A DNA stretch of 23,424 nt from an uncultured Pseudomonadota bacterium (GTDB lineage Bacteria > Pseudomonadota > Gammaproteobacteria > Burkholderiales > SG8-39). Positions 7,969 through 14,542 of the stretch are shown one piece after another. Location: positions 1 through 23,424 of the forward strand of contig CAITSH010000419.1 in NCBI GenBank assembly GCA_903895005.1. The letters are read 5' to 3'. The number at the start of each line of letters is the position of its first letter. The stretch's first letter is position 1. The notes under the pieces were generated by a model, which did no database searches, was not told where the DNA came from, and worked only from the letters and a program-made list of their open reading frames with translations. Both the position numbers and the translations under genes were made by a program.

Positions 7969-8015
7969 ACAAGTAAAAATGCCACCCAGCTGTATCGGGT
8001 GGCATTTTTACTTGT
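7969..8015 (+). terminator. Long hairpin terminator following repeat A
   Basis: A perfect 19-bp stem (ACAAGTAAAAATGCCACCC at 7969-7987 pairing with 7997-8015) with a nine-base loop and TTTTT in the descending arm. It starts directly after the CCACCA end, as terminators do after tRNA and tmRNA genes. The symmetric A-run and T-run would let it work on both strands. Confidence 0.85.
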
Positions 8016-8037
8016 AGCGTCGAAGTTGGTGTTGAAT

Positions 8038-8162
8038 CCCCGTCCGGTACGGACGGGGGGCGAGGACGGGGTTTCGCAAAGCACCGGCTTTGCGCCGTCC
8101 GAGCGGGTGGCGCCTACCGGCGCCACCGCGCCCTGCAAGGGCAATCCCCCCCCGCCCCACCA
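8038..8162 (+). repeat. Structured repeat module, copy 1 (four hairpins and a C-rich CCACCA end)
   Basis: Four stem-loops stand in a row. Hairpin 1 is CCCCGTCCG/CGGACGGGG (8038-8058). Hairpin 2 pairs GGACGG (8064-8069) with CCGTCC (8095-8100) and contains an inner GCAAAGC/GCTTTGC stem. Hairpin 3 is GGTGGCGCC-TACC-GGCGCCACC (8106-8127). Hairpin 4 is GCCCT-GCA-AGGGC (8130-8142). A run of eight C and GCCCCACCA follow, then a terminator. A second copy at 9851-9965 keeps the layout, with hairpin 2 rebuilt from different bases. This suggests a structured RNA or a palindromic dispersed repeat. Function unknown. Confidence 0.6.
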
Positions 8163-8167
8163 ATTAA

Positions 8168-8197
8168 AAATACCAACCAATTCTCCGGTTGGTATTT
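8168..8197 (+). terminator. Terminator after structured module copy 1
   Basis: An 11-bp perfect stem (AAATACCAACC at 8168-8178, GGTTGGTATTT at 8187-8197) with an eight-base loop and a trailing CTTT. It follows the CCCCACCA end of the structured module by about five bases, repeating the arrangement seen after repeat A. Confidence 0.75.
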
Positions 8198-8597
8198 CTT
8201 TGCTTATCGCCGCGTGTTCACGGGCGTCGGCGCGGGCCCATGCTGACTTCGGATTTTCGTGCCGGCCGGTCTTCCAGCACCATTCCGCTGTGTCCCGGCC
8301 ATTATTCTCCGCGCCCTCCCGGCGTCCCCGGGGTCGAAGTCCGCAAGCACAAAACTCATATTTCTATTTGTTCAATGAGTTGCGCGCGGCCTTGCTGACA
8401 CGGTTTTTGCGCAGCATTGGGCCGCGGTGGATGCGCTCTGCTTTGAGGCATCGAATGGCGGCTATGCTTCGTTCAGCGGTCAATCCATATCGGCGACCCA
8501 GAGGCACCCGACCCGTTGCAGTCGGTTAGTGTTACGGAAAGCGGACGCTCAAGTTAAAGTGTCCCCACAATCTACCAATTCAAGCAGAAGCCTATCG
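8198..8597. other. Non-coding stretch upstream of the decarboxylase-like gene
   Basis: About 400 bp with no gene I can support. An open frame runs through its 3' half into the next gene (from 8427), but that extension is low-complexity and unlike the family's N-terminus. No clear promoter boxes are visible. Confidence 0.45.
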
Positions 8598-9494
8598 ATG
8601 AATAGTCCCAAAAGCGAAAAATTCGAAGACCGACAATCCCACACCGGTAGCCTATCGAAAAAGCCTGTCTCGATACCACGCGTCTCTATTTCGCCCACAG
8701 TCGATCTCGCTCCAGTTAGCTATCCAGACGCCCGCAGCTTCCGGCAACGGTTCGGCCTGCTCCTGCCGGCCACCAACACAACCATGGAGCACGAGCTCTG
8801 GAGCATCATCTTTGCCAATCAAGAACAGGGAGGACTGGCGGGCGTCGGCCTGCACACGAGCCCGGTGCTGACACCTAAACCGGATGTGAGTTCACCAGAG
8901 GGTGTCGAGCAATACAGATTGCAGTTCCTCGACGGCGTCGAATCTGCTGCGAAGGCCGCGCTACTTGCAGCACCGCAGTACATGATTATGGGCATGAGCC
9001 TGGAACACATCATTTCCGGGATCGAGCCGATCCGTGCAACGATGAAGCAGATCGAGCAATACTGCGATCTTTGCTGGGCTACCTGGCACGATGCCGTGCA
9101 AGCGGCGCTCAACTGCTACGGCGCGAAGCGAATTGGTCTTCTCACGCCATTCGAGCAGACCGGAAATGAATCGGCAACTCGAATGTTCCAAGATTTGGGG
9201 TTGGAGGTGGTTTCCAGTTTCGGCTTCGCCTGCGGAAATACACAGCACATCGCGCATATTCCGGACTGGGCCAAAGAACAGGCGATCATGGAAATGGCAA
9301 CAGAGAAAAACAAGCTCGACGCTATTGTTCAATGCGGCACGAATATGGGCATCATCAATGTTGCCAAAAAACTTGAACCAGTTATCGGTATCCCAATACT
9401 CGGCATCAATCCGGTGAGTTTCTGGTACGCGCTGCGAGAGAGCGGCTTTAGGGGGCCGTTGCAAGGTGGGGGGCGTTTGTTACGAGAATTTTGA
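8598..9494 (+). CDS. Arylmalonate decarboxylase / maleate cis-trans isomerase-like enzyme
   Basis: A 298-residue cytosolic protein of the Asp/Glu racemase-like superfamily. After an unusual N-terminal extension of about 45 residues rich in Ser, Lys and Pro comes FGLLLPATNTTMEHELW, the typical opening of maleate isomerase and arylmalonate decarboxylase proteins. The second catalytic cysteine is present (Cys246 in VQCGTNM). The first cysteine position is occupied by GMS (132-134). Arylmalonate decarboxylase likewise lacks the first cysteine, so decarboxylation or a related one-cysteine reaction is more likely than racemisation. The C-terminus NPVSFWYALRESGF...GRLLREF is complete. The start at 8598 is chosen for lack of a better one; ATGs further upstream give non-homologous sequence. 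The gene stands alone between repeats A and B. The substrate is unknown. Confidence 0.75.
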   Translation: MNSPKSEKFEDRQSHTGSLSKKPVSIPRVSISPTVDLAPVSYPDARSFRQRFGLLLPATNTTMEHELWSIIFANQEQGGLAGVGLHTSPVLTPKPDVSSPEGVEQYRLQFLDGVESAAKAALLAAPQYMIMGMSLEHIISGIEPIRATMKQIEQYCDLCWATWHDAVQAALNCYGAKRIGLLTPFEQTGNESATRMFQDLGLEVVSSFGFACGNTQHIAHIPDWAKEQAIMEMATEKNKLDAIVQCGTNMGIINVAKKLEPVIGIPILGINPVSFWYALRESGFRGPLQGGGRLLREF

Positions 9495-9763
9495 CCATCG
9501 TTTTGGCGAGCACCTGCTTTTGAGCGAAGCTGCGGTCTGCCGGTCGCAGCCCCCTCCCCGTATGACTGCTGTCAGGCCGGGTCCGGAAGTACCTCCAACC
9601 CAGGCCAGTGACCGCTGTGCGCTGCTTAGCCTTCGTAATGCGCATTCACGAAACAGAGAGAGCTGCCAAACCCTTGTCGCCGACCTGTAACTTCCCGCAG
9701 TTTGCCCAAGAAATAAGCAGGGTCCAGTAGAGTTCGGCATCCTTACGAACGAAGGCTTGATTC

Positions 9764-9827
9764 CCCGCATCTCCACCAACAAAGACAAATGCCACCCAGC
9801 CTTATAGGGTGGCGTTTTTCTTTGTTG
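9764..9827 (+). terminator. Repeat B: CTCCACCA end with long hairpin terminator
   Basis: The sequence GATTCCCCGCATCTCCACCA (ending at 9778) resembles the 3' end of repeat A. It runs into a 21-bp stem (9777-9797 with 9807-9827, one mismatch and one G-T pair) whose core GCCACCC/GGGTGGC and flanking A/T runs match the terminator at 7969-8015. It lies 270 bp after the decarboxylase-like gene and could end its transcript. Confidence 0.75.
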
Positions 9828-9850
9828 AATTGACAGCAGCGGAATTGAAT

Positions 9851-9965
9851 CCCCGTCCGGCACGGACGGGGGGGATGAACCGGGGTTTCGACCAATATAT
9901 TCGTCGCCGGTTCATCAGGCGGTGCCTACCGGCGCCACCGCGCACTGCAAGGGCAATTCCCCCCG
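9851..9965 (+). repeat. Structured repeat module, copy 2
   Basis: A homologue of 8038-8150. Hairpin 1 is CCCCGTCCG/CGGACGGGG with loop GCA instead of GTA. Hairpin 2 is a 10-bp stem, GATGAACCGG (9874-9883) with CCGGTTCATC (9907-9916), replacing the GGACGG/CCGTCC stem of copy 1 while keeping GGGGTTTCG on its 5' side. Hairpin 3 is GGTGCC-TACC-GGCGCC with one G-T pair. ACTGCAAGGGCAAT and a C-run follow. The copy ends a few bases from the stop codon of the Bug gene at 9972, so on the opposite strand it lies in that gene's 3' untranslated region. The distance from the preceding terminator (23 bases) matches copy 1. Confidence 0.6.
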
Positions 9966-9971
9966 GGCGAC

Positions 9972-10937
9972 CTACTCGGCCTTCATGCCGGTTTCGCGAA
10001 TGACCTTGCCCCAGCGCTCGCGCTCCTGCCTCATGAAAGTGGCAAATTCCGCAGGGCTGTTGCCGATGCCGGCGACACCCAGTTGCTGCATGCGCCTGAC
10101 AACATCCGGGTTTTTCATCACCTCGGCAACCGAGGCCACCAGCTTGTTGACGACAGCTGCGGGCGTTCCCGGCGGGGCAACCAGGCCGTACCAGGTCATC
10201 ACCACCATGCCGGGAATGGTTTCCGACAGGCTGGGCACGCCTGGAAGTAGCGGGTTCTGTTTTTCACCGCCGACGGCGAGCGCGCGCAGCCTGCCGTCGC
10301 GGATGTAGGCCGACGAGGCCGACACTTCGGTAAACATCATATCGATCTGCCCGGCCAGCAGGTCGGTCAGCGCCGGCCCCGTTCCCTTGTACGGAACATG
10401 GACGAGCTTGATACCAGCCTCAGATTTCAGCAGCTCGCCCGCCAGATGCGCCGTCGTACCTGTTCCGGACGATCCGTAATTGATGCGATCCGGATTGGCT
10501 TTGGCCAGGGTAATCAATTGCTGCACATTGGTGACCGCGACTTTCGGATGCACCACGAGCACGCCGTAGGCGGCCGCCACCAGCGACACTGGCACAAAGG
10601 CGTCGGGGTCGTAGGGGAGCTTGCCGTAAAGCGCATTGTTGACGACCAGAGGACTTTGCGGTGTAAGCAACAGCGTATAACCATCCGGTGACGAGCGAAA
10701 TACCGCCTCCGATCCGACATTGCCGCCGGCGCCGACACGGTTTTCAACCAGCACGCCCTGCCCCCACAGGCTTTGCAACTTCTCGGCGACGATGCGCGCA
10801 ACGATGTCCCCGCCGCCACCGGTTGAGTACGGCACGACCAGCCGGACCGGCTTGTTCGGATAGTCCTGCGCCTGGGCGTGCACTGCCAAGGACAGCAGCG
10901 CGGCCGGGAGCAGCCTGAAAAAGTGCTTGATACCCAT
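9972..10937 (-). CDS. Bug/TctC-family periplasmic solute-binding protein (first copy)
   Basis: A 321-residue periplasmic receptor of the Bug family, which binds carboxylated organic compounds and delivers them to tripartite tricarboxylate (TctAB) or other carriers. The N-terminus is a signal peptide (MGIKHFFRLLPAALLSLAVH, cleaved near AQAQ). Family motifs follow in order: YPNKPVRLVVPY, GGGGDIVARIVAEKL, the ENRVGAGGNVG loop, SPDGYTLLL, HVPYKGTGPALTDLLAGQID, and PGVPSLSE. AAGGAGA lies about six bases before the ATG at 10937. It is the last gene of the minus-strand operon, 99 bp after the cyclodeaminase-family gene. No TctA/TctB membrane genes are in the window, which is common for Bug proteins in Burkholderiales. 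The ligand is probably an acid related to the neighbouring amidases. Confidence 0.92.
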   Translation of the reverse strand: MGIKHFFRLLPAALLSLAVHAQAQDYPNKPVRLVVPYSTGGGGDIVARIVAEKLQSLWGQGVLVENRVGAGGNVGSEAVFRSSPDGYTLLLTPQSPLVVNNALYGKLPYDPDAFVPVSLVAAAYGVLVVHPKVAVTNVQQLITLAKANPDRINYGSSGTGTTAHLAGELLKSEAGIKLVHVPYKGTGPALTDLLAGQIDMMFTEVSASSAYIRDGRLRALAVGGEKQNPLLPGVPSLSETIPGMVVMTWYGLVAPPGTPAAVVNKLVASVAEVMKNPDVVRRMQQLGVAGIGNSPAEFATFMRQERERWGKVIRETGMKAE

Positions 10938-11036
10938 TGCGTTCTCCTTTGTTGTGTTCGCTATTTGTGTGTTTGTGTTTGTTGTCTTAGGCCGGGCCAT
11001 GCCGCCGGCAAGCCTGGGCTTTCCCCGCACCACGGA

Positions 11037-12116
11037 TCAGGGTGGCGTTGACTCCAGGAACCAGTCGGTTGGAATTTCCCGTCCGAGGTTTTTCGCGCAG
11101 GCCAGCTCGAGCACCCGTGCACCGACTGCGGCGAACTGCAGCCCCATGCCGGTGTTGTTGGCGAACACCGTGATCTGTTCCCGGCCGGCGCGGCCGGGAA
11201 CCATTCCCGACAGCAATTCACCGAGTTCGCCGATGTCCGCCAGTGTTTTACGGTCAGGGCCCAGCGCCCCCAGAATATCGACCTGGTTGTCATGGGTCAC
11301 TTGCTCGCGCGACAGCACAATTACGCGGCCGGCGCGGGCGAAGGTCTTGTCGTCAAGTTCGCGCCGCATCACTTCCCCGTCCGGATGGGTGATGCTGCTG
11401 ACATGGGTGCCGGCATCGAGCCAGTCCCCATCGAAGCACGGATCAAACGTATTGGTGGCGCAGGTGACAATCTGGCAGCCGCTGACCGCCTCGCGCGGAT
11501 GGTCCACGGCAATAATGCGCTTGCCGGTTTTTTCGCTCCAGTGCCGTGCGAACGCGTCGCGGTCGGCCTTGACCGGCGTGTAGGTGCGCACCTCCTCAAT
11601 CGACGGGCGGACCAGCAGCATGCATTCGAGGTGGGACTGCGCCTGCCATCCGGCACCAAACAACCCGGCAACGCGCGCATCCGGTCGGGACAGTTCACGC
11701 ATGCCCAGCGCCGAGGTCGCCGAGCAGCGCAGCTTCTGGATAAAGCTGTCATGCATGATGGCGACCGGCTCAAGCCGGCTGGTCGAGTAAAGCATGATCA
11801 GCCCGCAGTATTTGCCGTCGCCGGCGAGGGGCAGGTTGCGCCGGCGCTTGACCCCGCCTGGCAGGGTTTCCGATCCGATCATTTCCGAGGTGGTGCGCAC
11901 CGCCCATACGCCGCTGGCCGCGTTGCCGCCCTCCTGCGATTTGAAGCGGAACTGAAACCCAGGATGTTGCCCATCCGGCACCGGGAAATAACTGTGGTTG
12001 CGCGGCCGGTTGGAAGCCCTGCCCTGCACCAGTTCGCGATACGCCAGCTCCAGCGCGGCCATGCATTCGGCAGGCGTCAGCACCTGCTCGACATCCGCGT
12101 TGCTAAGAATCCGCAT
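11037..12116 (-). CDS. Ornithine cyclodeaminase / mu-crystallin family NAD(P)-dependent enzyme
   Basis: A 359-residue cytosolic enzyme. The family includes ornithine cyclodeaminase, alanine dehydrogenase of archaeal type and ketimine (piperideine/pyrroline-2-carboxylate) reductases. The Rossmann nucleotide-binding motif GLFGAGWQAQ is at about 151-160, preceded by the conserved substrate-side Lys/Arg segment QKLRCSATSALG. Further family motifs are ATNTFDPCFDGDWLDAGTHV (with Cys rather than the usual Pro-Val) and the C-terminal FANNTGMGLQFAAVG. A strong AGGAGG lies eight bases before the ATG at 12116, overlapping the end of the upstream amidase (12 bp gap), so translation is coupled. In this context it may reduce or deaminate an amino/imino acid released by the amidase. 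The exact reaction cannot be read from sequence. Confidence 0.88.
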   Translation of the reverse strand: MRILSNADVEQVLTPAECMAALELAYRELVQGRASNRPRNHSYFPVPDGQHPGFQFRFKSQEGGNAASGVWAVRTTSEMIGSETLPGGVKRRRNLPLAGDGKYCGLIMLYSTSRLEPVAIMHDSFIQKLRCSATSALGMRELSRPDARVAGLFGAGWQAQSHLECMLLVRPSIEEVRTYTPVKADRDAFARHWSEKTGKRIIAVDHPREAVSGCQIVTCATNTFDPCFDGDWLDAGTHVSSITHPDGEVMRRELDDKTFARAGRVIVLSREQVTHDNQVDILGALGPDRKTLADIGELGELLSGMVPGRAGREQITVFANNTGMGLQFAAVGARVLELACAKNLGREIPTDWFLESTPP

Positions 12117-12128
12117 GCCCTTGGCCTC

Positions 12129-13520
12129 CTACAGCACCGGTGCGCGCATGCCATGCCATGGCGTGGCGCGCTCATAGGCCGCCGCGCCCCGCAGCAGCGT
12201 GATCTCGTCGTGGCAGCGCGCCACCAGTTGCATGGTCAGCGGCAGCCCGCCAGCCGACATGCCGCAGACCATGCCGATCGCCGGATGGCCGGTGGAGCTG
12301 AAGGGGCTGCGCGCCTGGCGCGGGTAGTTTCGGCCGTAGGAAACGGTGTCGTCGATGCGACAGGGTGTTTCATAGGTGCTCGCCGTCAGCAGGATATCAA
12401 CATCGCGGAACGCGTTGTCGACCGCGTCTATCATTTTAAGGCGGCCCTGCTGGGCGCGGACGTAGTCCCCGGCGGTAAGAAAAGCCCCGGCCATGACCTT
12501 GCGCCGCGTCGCCTCGGTGTAATCGCCCGGGCGTTCGCGCAGCCATTTGGCATGGATGGCCCAGGCCTCGGCCAGCCAGATCACCCCGGTCACAGACTGC
12601 ATTTCGTGCAGCTCGGGCAATTGCATGTTGCGCACTGTCGCGCCGCCGTCCTCAAACACGCGGACCACCTGTTCGAGCGCCTGCGCCACATCGGGGTCGG
12701 CGACCTCGTCGGCCTCGTGAAAGTGCCGGACAAAACCGATGCGCAGGCCTTTCAAGCCGCGCTGCAATTCGGCGCCGAAGGGCCGGCGGTGGGCGTCGGC
12801 GCCGACCGCACCGGCGCTCGGCCCGACCAGGGCATCGAGCGACGCGGCGATGTCGGGCACGCTGCGCGCCAGCGGTCCCACGACATCGAGCGAATACGCC
12901 AGCGGGAACACGCCGCGCCGCGACAGCAAGTCATAAGTCGGCTTCAGGCCGACGCCGCCGCAGGCGCCTGCCGGGTTGCGAATGGAGCCTGCAGTATCCG
13001 TGCCCAGAGTAACCGGCACCAGGCCCGCACCTATGGCCGCGCCCGAACCAGATGAGGAACCGCCCGGATGGTGGGCCAGGTTCCACGGGTTGCGCGCCGG
13101 TGGGAAGGGCCCGTCGAAGGTCGGGCCGCCGAAACCGAATTCGTGCATCGCGAGCTTGCCGAGCAGGATCGCACCGGCAGAACGCAGGTGACTGATGACC
13201 GGCGCATCCTCGCGCGCAATGTTGCCGAGCATGATTTTGGAATGGCAGGTGGTCGCCTGACCGGCGATGTCTATGCTGTCCTTGATGCCGACCGGCACGC
13301 CGTGCATGGGCCCAAGAATGCGCCCGGTGGCGATGTCCTTTTCCGCCTGTTTTGCCGCGGCCAGGGCGCCTTCCGCGTCGACGTTGATGAAAGCGTTGAC
13401 GCTCGGGTTATGGGTGGCAATTCGATCGAGCAGCGCCTGCACCAACTCCACGGGCGACAGGCGGCGCGCGGCATAGGCCTCGCTGATCTGCGTCGCCGAC
13501 AACCAATGCAGGTCGCTCAC
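12129..13520 (-). CDS. Amidase-signature (GatA/AtzE-like) hydrolase
   Basis: A 463-residue amidase-signature enzyme that hydrolyses a C-N amide bond. The Ser-cisSer-Lys triad is intact: Lys80 in HGVPVGIKDS, Ser155 in HPGGSSSGSG and Ser179 in GTDTAGSIRNPA; the 24-residue spacing of the two serines matches the family. It starts at GTG (13518-13520), which overlaps the stop of the preceding small gene as GTGA, so the two proteins are probably made in equal amounts and act together. AtzE, the 1-carboxybiuret hydrolase, works with a small AtzG subunit in this way, and GatA works with GatC. It is followed by the cyclodeaminase-family gene after 8 bp of spacer plus ribosome binding site. The substrate is unknown; a small amide rather than Glu-tRNA is likely, as no gatB is present. 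Confidence 0.92.
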   Translation of the reverse strand: MSDLHWLSATQISEAYAARRLSPVELVQALLDRIATHNPSVNAFINVDAEGALAAAKQAEKDIATGRILGPMHGVPVGIKDSIDIAGQATTCHSKIMLGNIAREDAPVISHLRSAGAILLGKLAMHEFGFGGPTFDGPFPPARNPWNLAHHPGGSSSGSGAAIGAGLVPVTLGTDTAGSIRNPAGACGGVGLKPTYDLLSRRGVFPLAYSLDVVGPLARSVPDIAASLDALVGPSAGAVGADAHRRPFGAELQRGLKGLRIGFVRHFHEADEVADPDVAQALEQVVRVFEDGGATVRNMQLPELHEMQSVTGVIWLAEAWAIHAKWLRERPGDYTEATRRKVMAGAFLTAGDYVRAQQGRLKMIDAVDNAFRDVDILLTASTYETPCRIDDTVSYGRNYPRQARSPFSSTGHPAIGMVCGMSAGGLPLTMQLVARCHDEITLLRGAAAYERATPWHGMRAPVL

Positions 13521-13726
13521 TTTGGGCTCCGAATGCGCATCGGCGGCCAGGGTTCGGCGTTGGCGTGATCGAGCGCAGGCAGGCTGTCACGCGCACGCTT
13601 TGCCGACAGCGCCGCCAGCCTGACGTCCTCCGGAAATTTCTCGACGGCGGTGGACAGTCCGGCGCTGCGCGCGACGGCCAGGGGATCGAACTCTGCGTGA
13701 TCGTTATGTTTGGTCAGGTCTGGCAT
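13517..13726 (-). CDS. Small AtzG/DUF4089-like subunit of the adjacent amidase
   Basis: A 69-residue protein beginning MPDLTKHNDHAEFDP and ending in AEPWPPMRIRSPK. The pattern (an AGL segment, a short helix with FPEDVR, a helix with LSAKRARD, then a proline-rich tail with AEPWPPMR) resembles the small AtzG-like/DUF4089 proteins that sit directly upstream of amidases and stabilise them, in the way GatC supports GatA. Its stop overlaps the GTG start of the amidase by four bases. The ATG at 13726 has no convincing ribosome binding site. A TTG at 13813 in the same frame has GGAG a few bases upstream and would give 98 residues, but the added sequence does not resemble the family. First gene of the minus-strand operon. 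The family assignment is by pattern and size. Confidence 0.65.
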   Translation of the reverse strand: MPDLTKHNDHAEFDPLAVARSAGLSTAVEKFPEDVRLAALSAKRARDSLPALDHANAEPWPPMRIRSPK

Positions 13727-13950
13727 GGGAAAAATTCGCAAAGAAGGGGAATGAAAGTACGCGCCCGAAAGAGCTTGCCGGAGCGCGGTGGGGTGTATAG
13801 GGAATTTAAACAACCTTTTCTCCCATGAGCTGACTTTATCACCAGAGGGGTGACCCCGCGCAGTTGGGCAGTTTTTCGGGATTTATAAGCTGGTTCTGCG
13901 GGCCTAAGCCGCCACGGCAAGGGGCGCCTGATCGGAGTAAAACGTATCCA

Positions 13951-14145
13951 ATGTCATCAATGAAGGCCATCGGCACCCTCTTCACCCGTGCCTCGCATTT
14001 CTCTGAGTCACGCGAAGGGGTCAAGGTGACGCGGTACTGGGAAACCGGGACCGCGGACTATACGAAGTTTCCGGAACTCAAGGGTGTGGATCTGGAACCG
14101 TACCGCGGGGCTTCAAGGCAGGCGTTGCGGGTGACTGTTGCTTGA
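13951..14145 (+). CDS. Small hypothetical protein or gene fragment
   Basis: A 64-residue frame beginning MSSMKAIGTLFTRASHF in the gap between the two divergent operons. Its composition (VKVTRYWETGTADYTKF, PELKGVDLEPYRG) is protein-like rather than random, with balanced charged and aromatic residues, but I do not recognise the family. GGAG occurs 13 bases before the first ATG, too far to be ideal; the ATG at 13960 is an alternative. It could be a remnant of a longer gene lost when this region was rearranged, like the hydratase remnant at 17.4 kb. Confidence 0.3.
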   Translation: MSSMKAIGTLFTRASHFSESREGVKVTRYWETGTADYTKFPELKGVDLEPYRGASRQALRVTVA

Positions 14146-14542
14146 TTCGAGACCCAGCACCTGCCTGCGCGCACCGCTGCGCCCGCCGGCGCGGCCGCTG
14201 CCTCTATTCCAGGCAGCCTGATACGCAAGACGAGAACGGCTCGGTAACAAAGCCGGCGACCCCGCGCGCCCTGCGCGTGCGTCCCGATTGCGGAAGACGT
14301 CAAAATCGGTCTCGATGGGCCGGCGCATGGACTGATAAACTCGCAGCAGGGGGAAATGGTTACAAACCATCGTGCGAGCGAATCGCATCGCGGTCCCTCG
14401 GTGTGGTGATAAATTCAGCGCATTAAAAAAAACGTGGTTTGAATTTCCCATACACGCGCGCTGTAATTTCCCATTTGAGAACTACGGCCGTTGGGGAAAA
14501 AGCTACACTACCCCCTCTTATGATTTTTCATGGAGAACCTGC
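14146..14542. other. Non-coding upstream region of the plus-strand catabolic operon, with a direct repeat
   Basis: About 400 bp with no gene I can support; the open frames here are GC-biased shadows. It should hold the promoter for the Bug gene at 14543. A ten-base direct repeat AATTTCCCAT occurs at 14442-14451 and 14465-14474 (23-bp period, about two helical turns), which fits a binding site for a regulator acting on one DNA face. A TATGAT at 14519-14524 could be a -10 box, but no good -35 stands 16-18 bp before it. Confidence 0.45.

Noticed and set aside
7500..7971. A complete tmRNA gene ending at repeat A
   Set aside because: The 5' tmRNA signature (GGTTTCGACG type) and an alanine-rich tag frame ending in ALAA or similar are absent upstream; only the 3'-end-like part is there.
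7936..8529. Open frame of 197 codons across repeat A and the structured module
   Set aside because: It reads straight through two terminators and several hairpins, is proline/arginine-rich and has no ribosome binding site; it is a by-product of GC-rich structured sequence.
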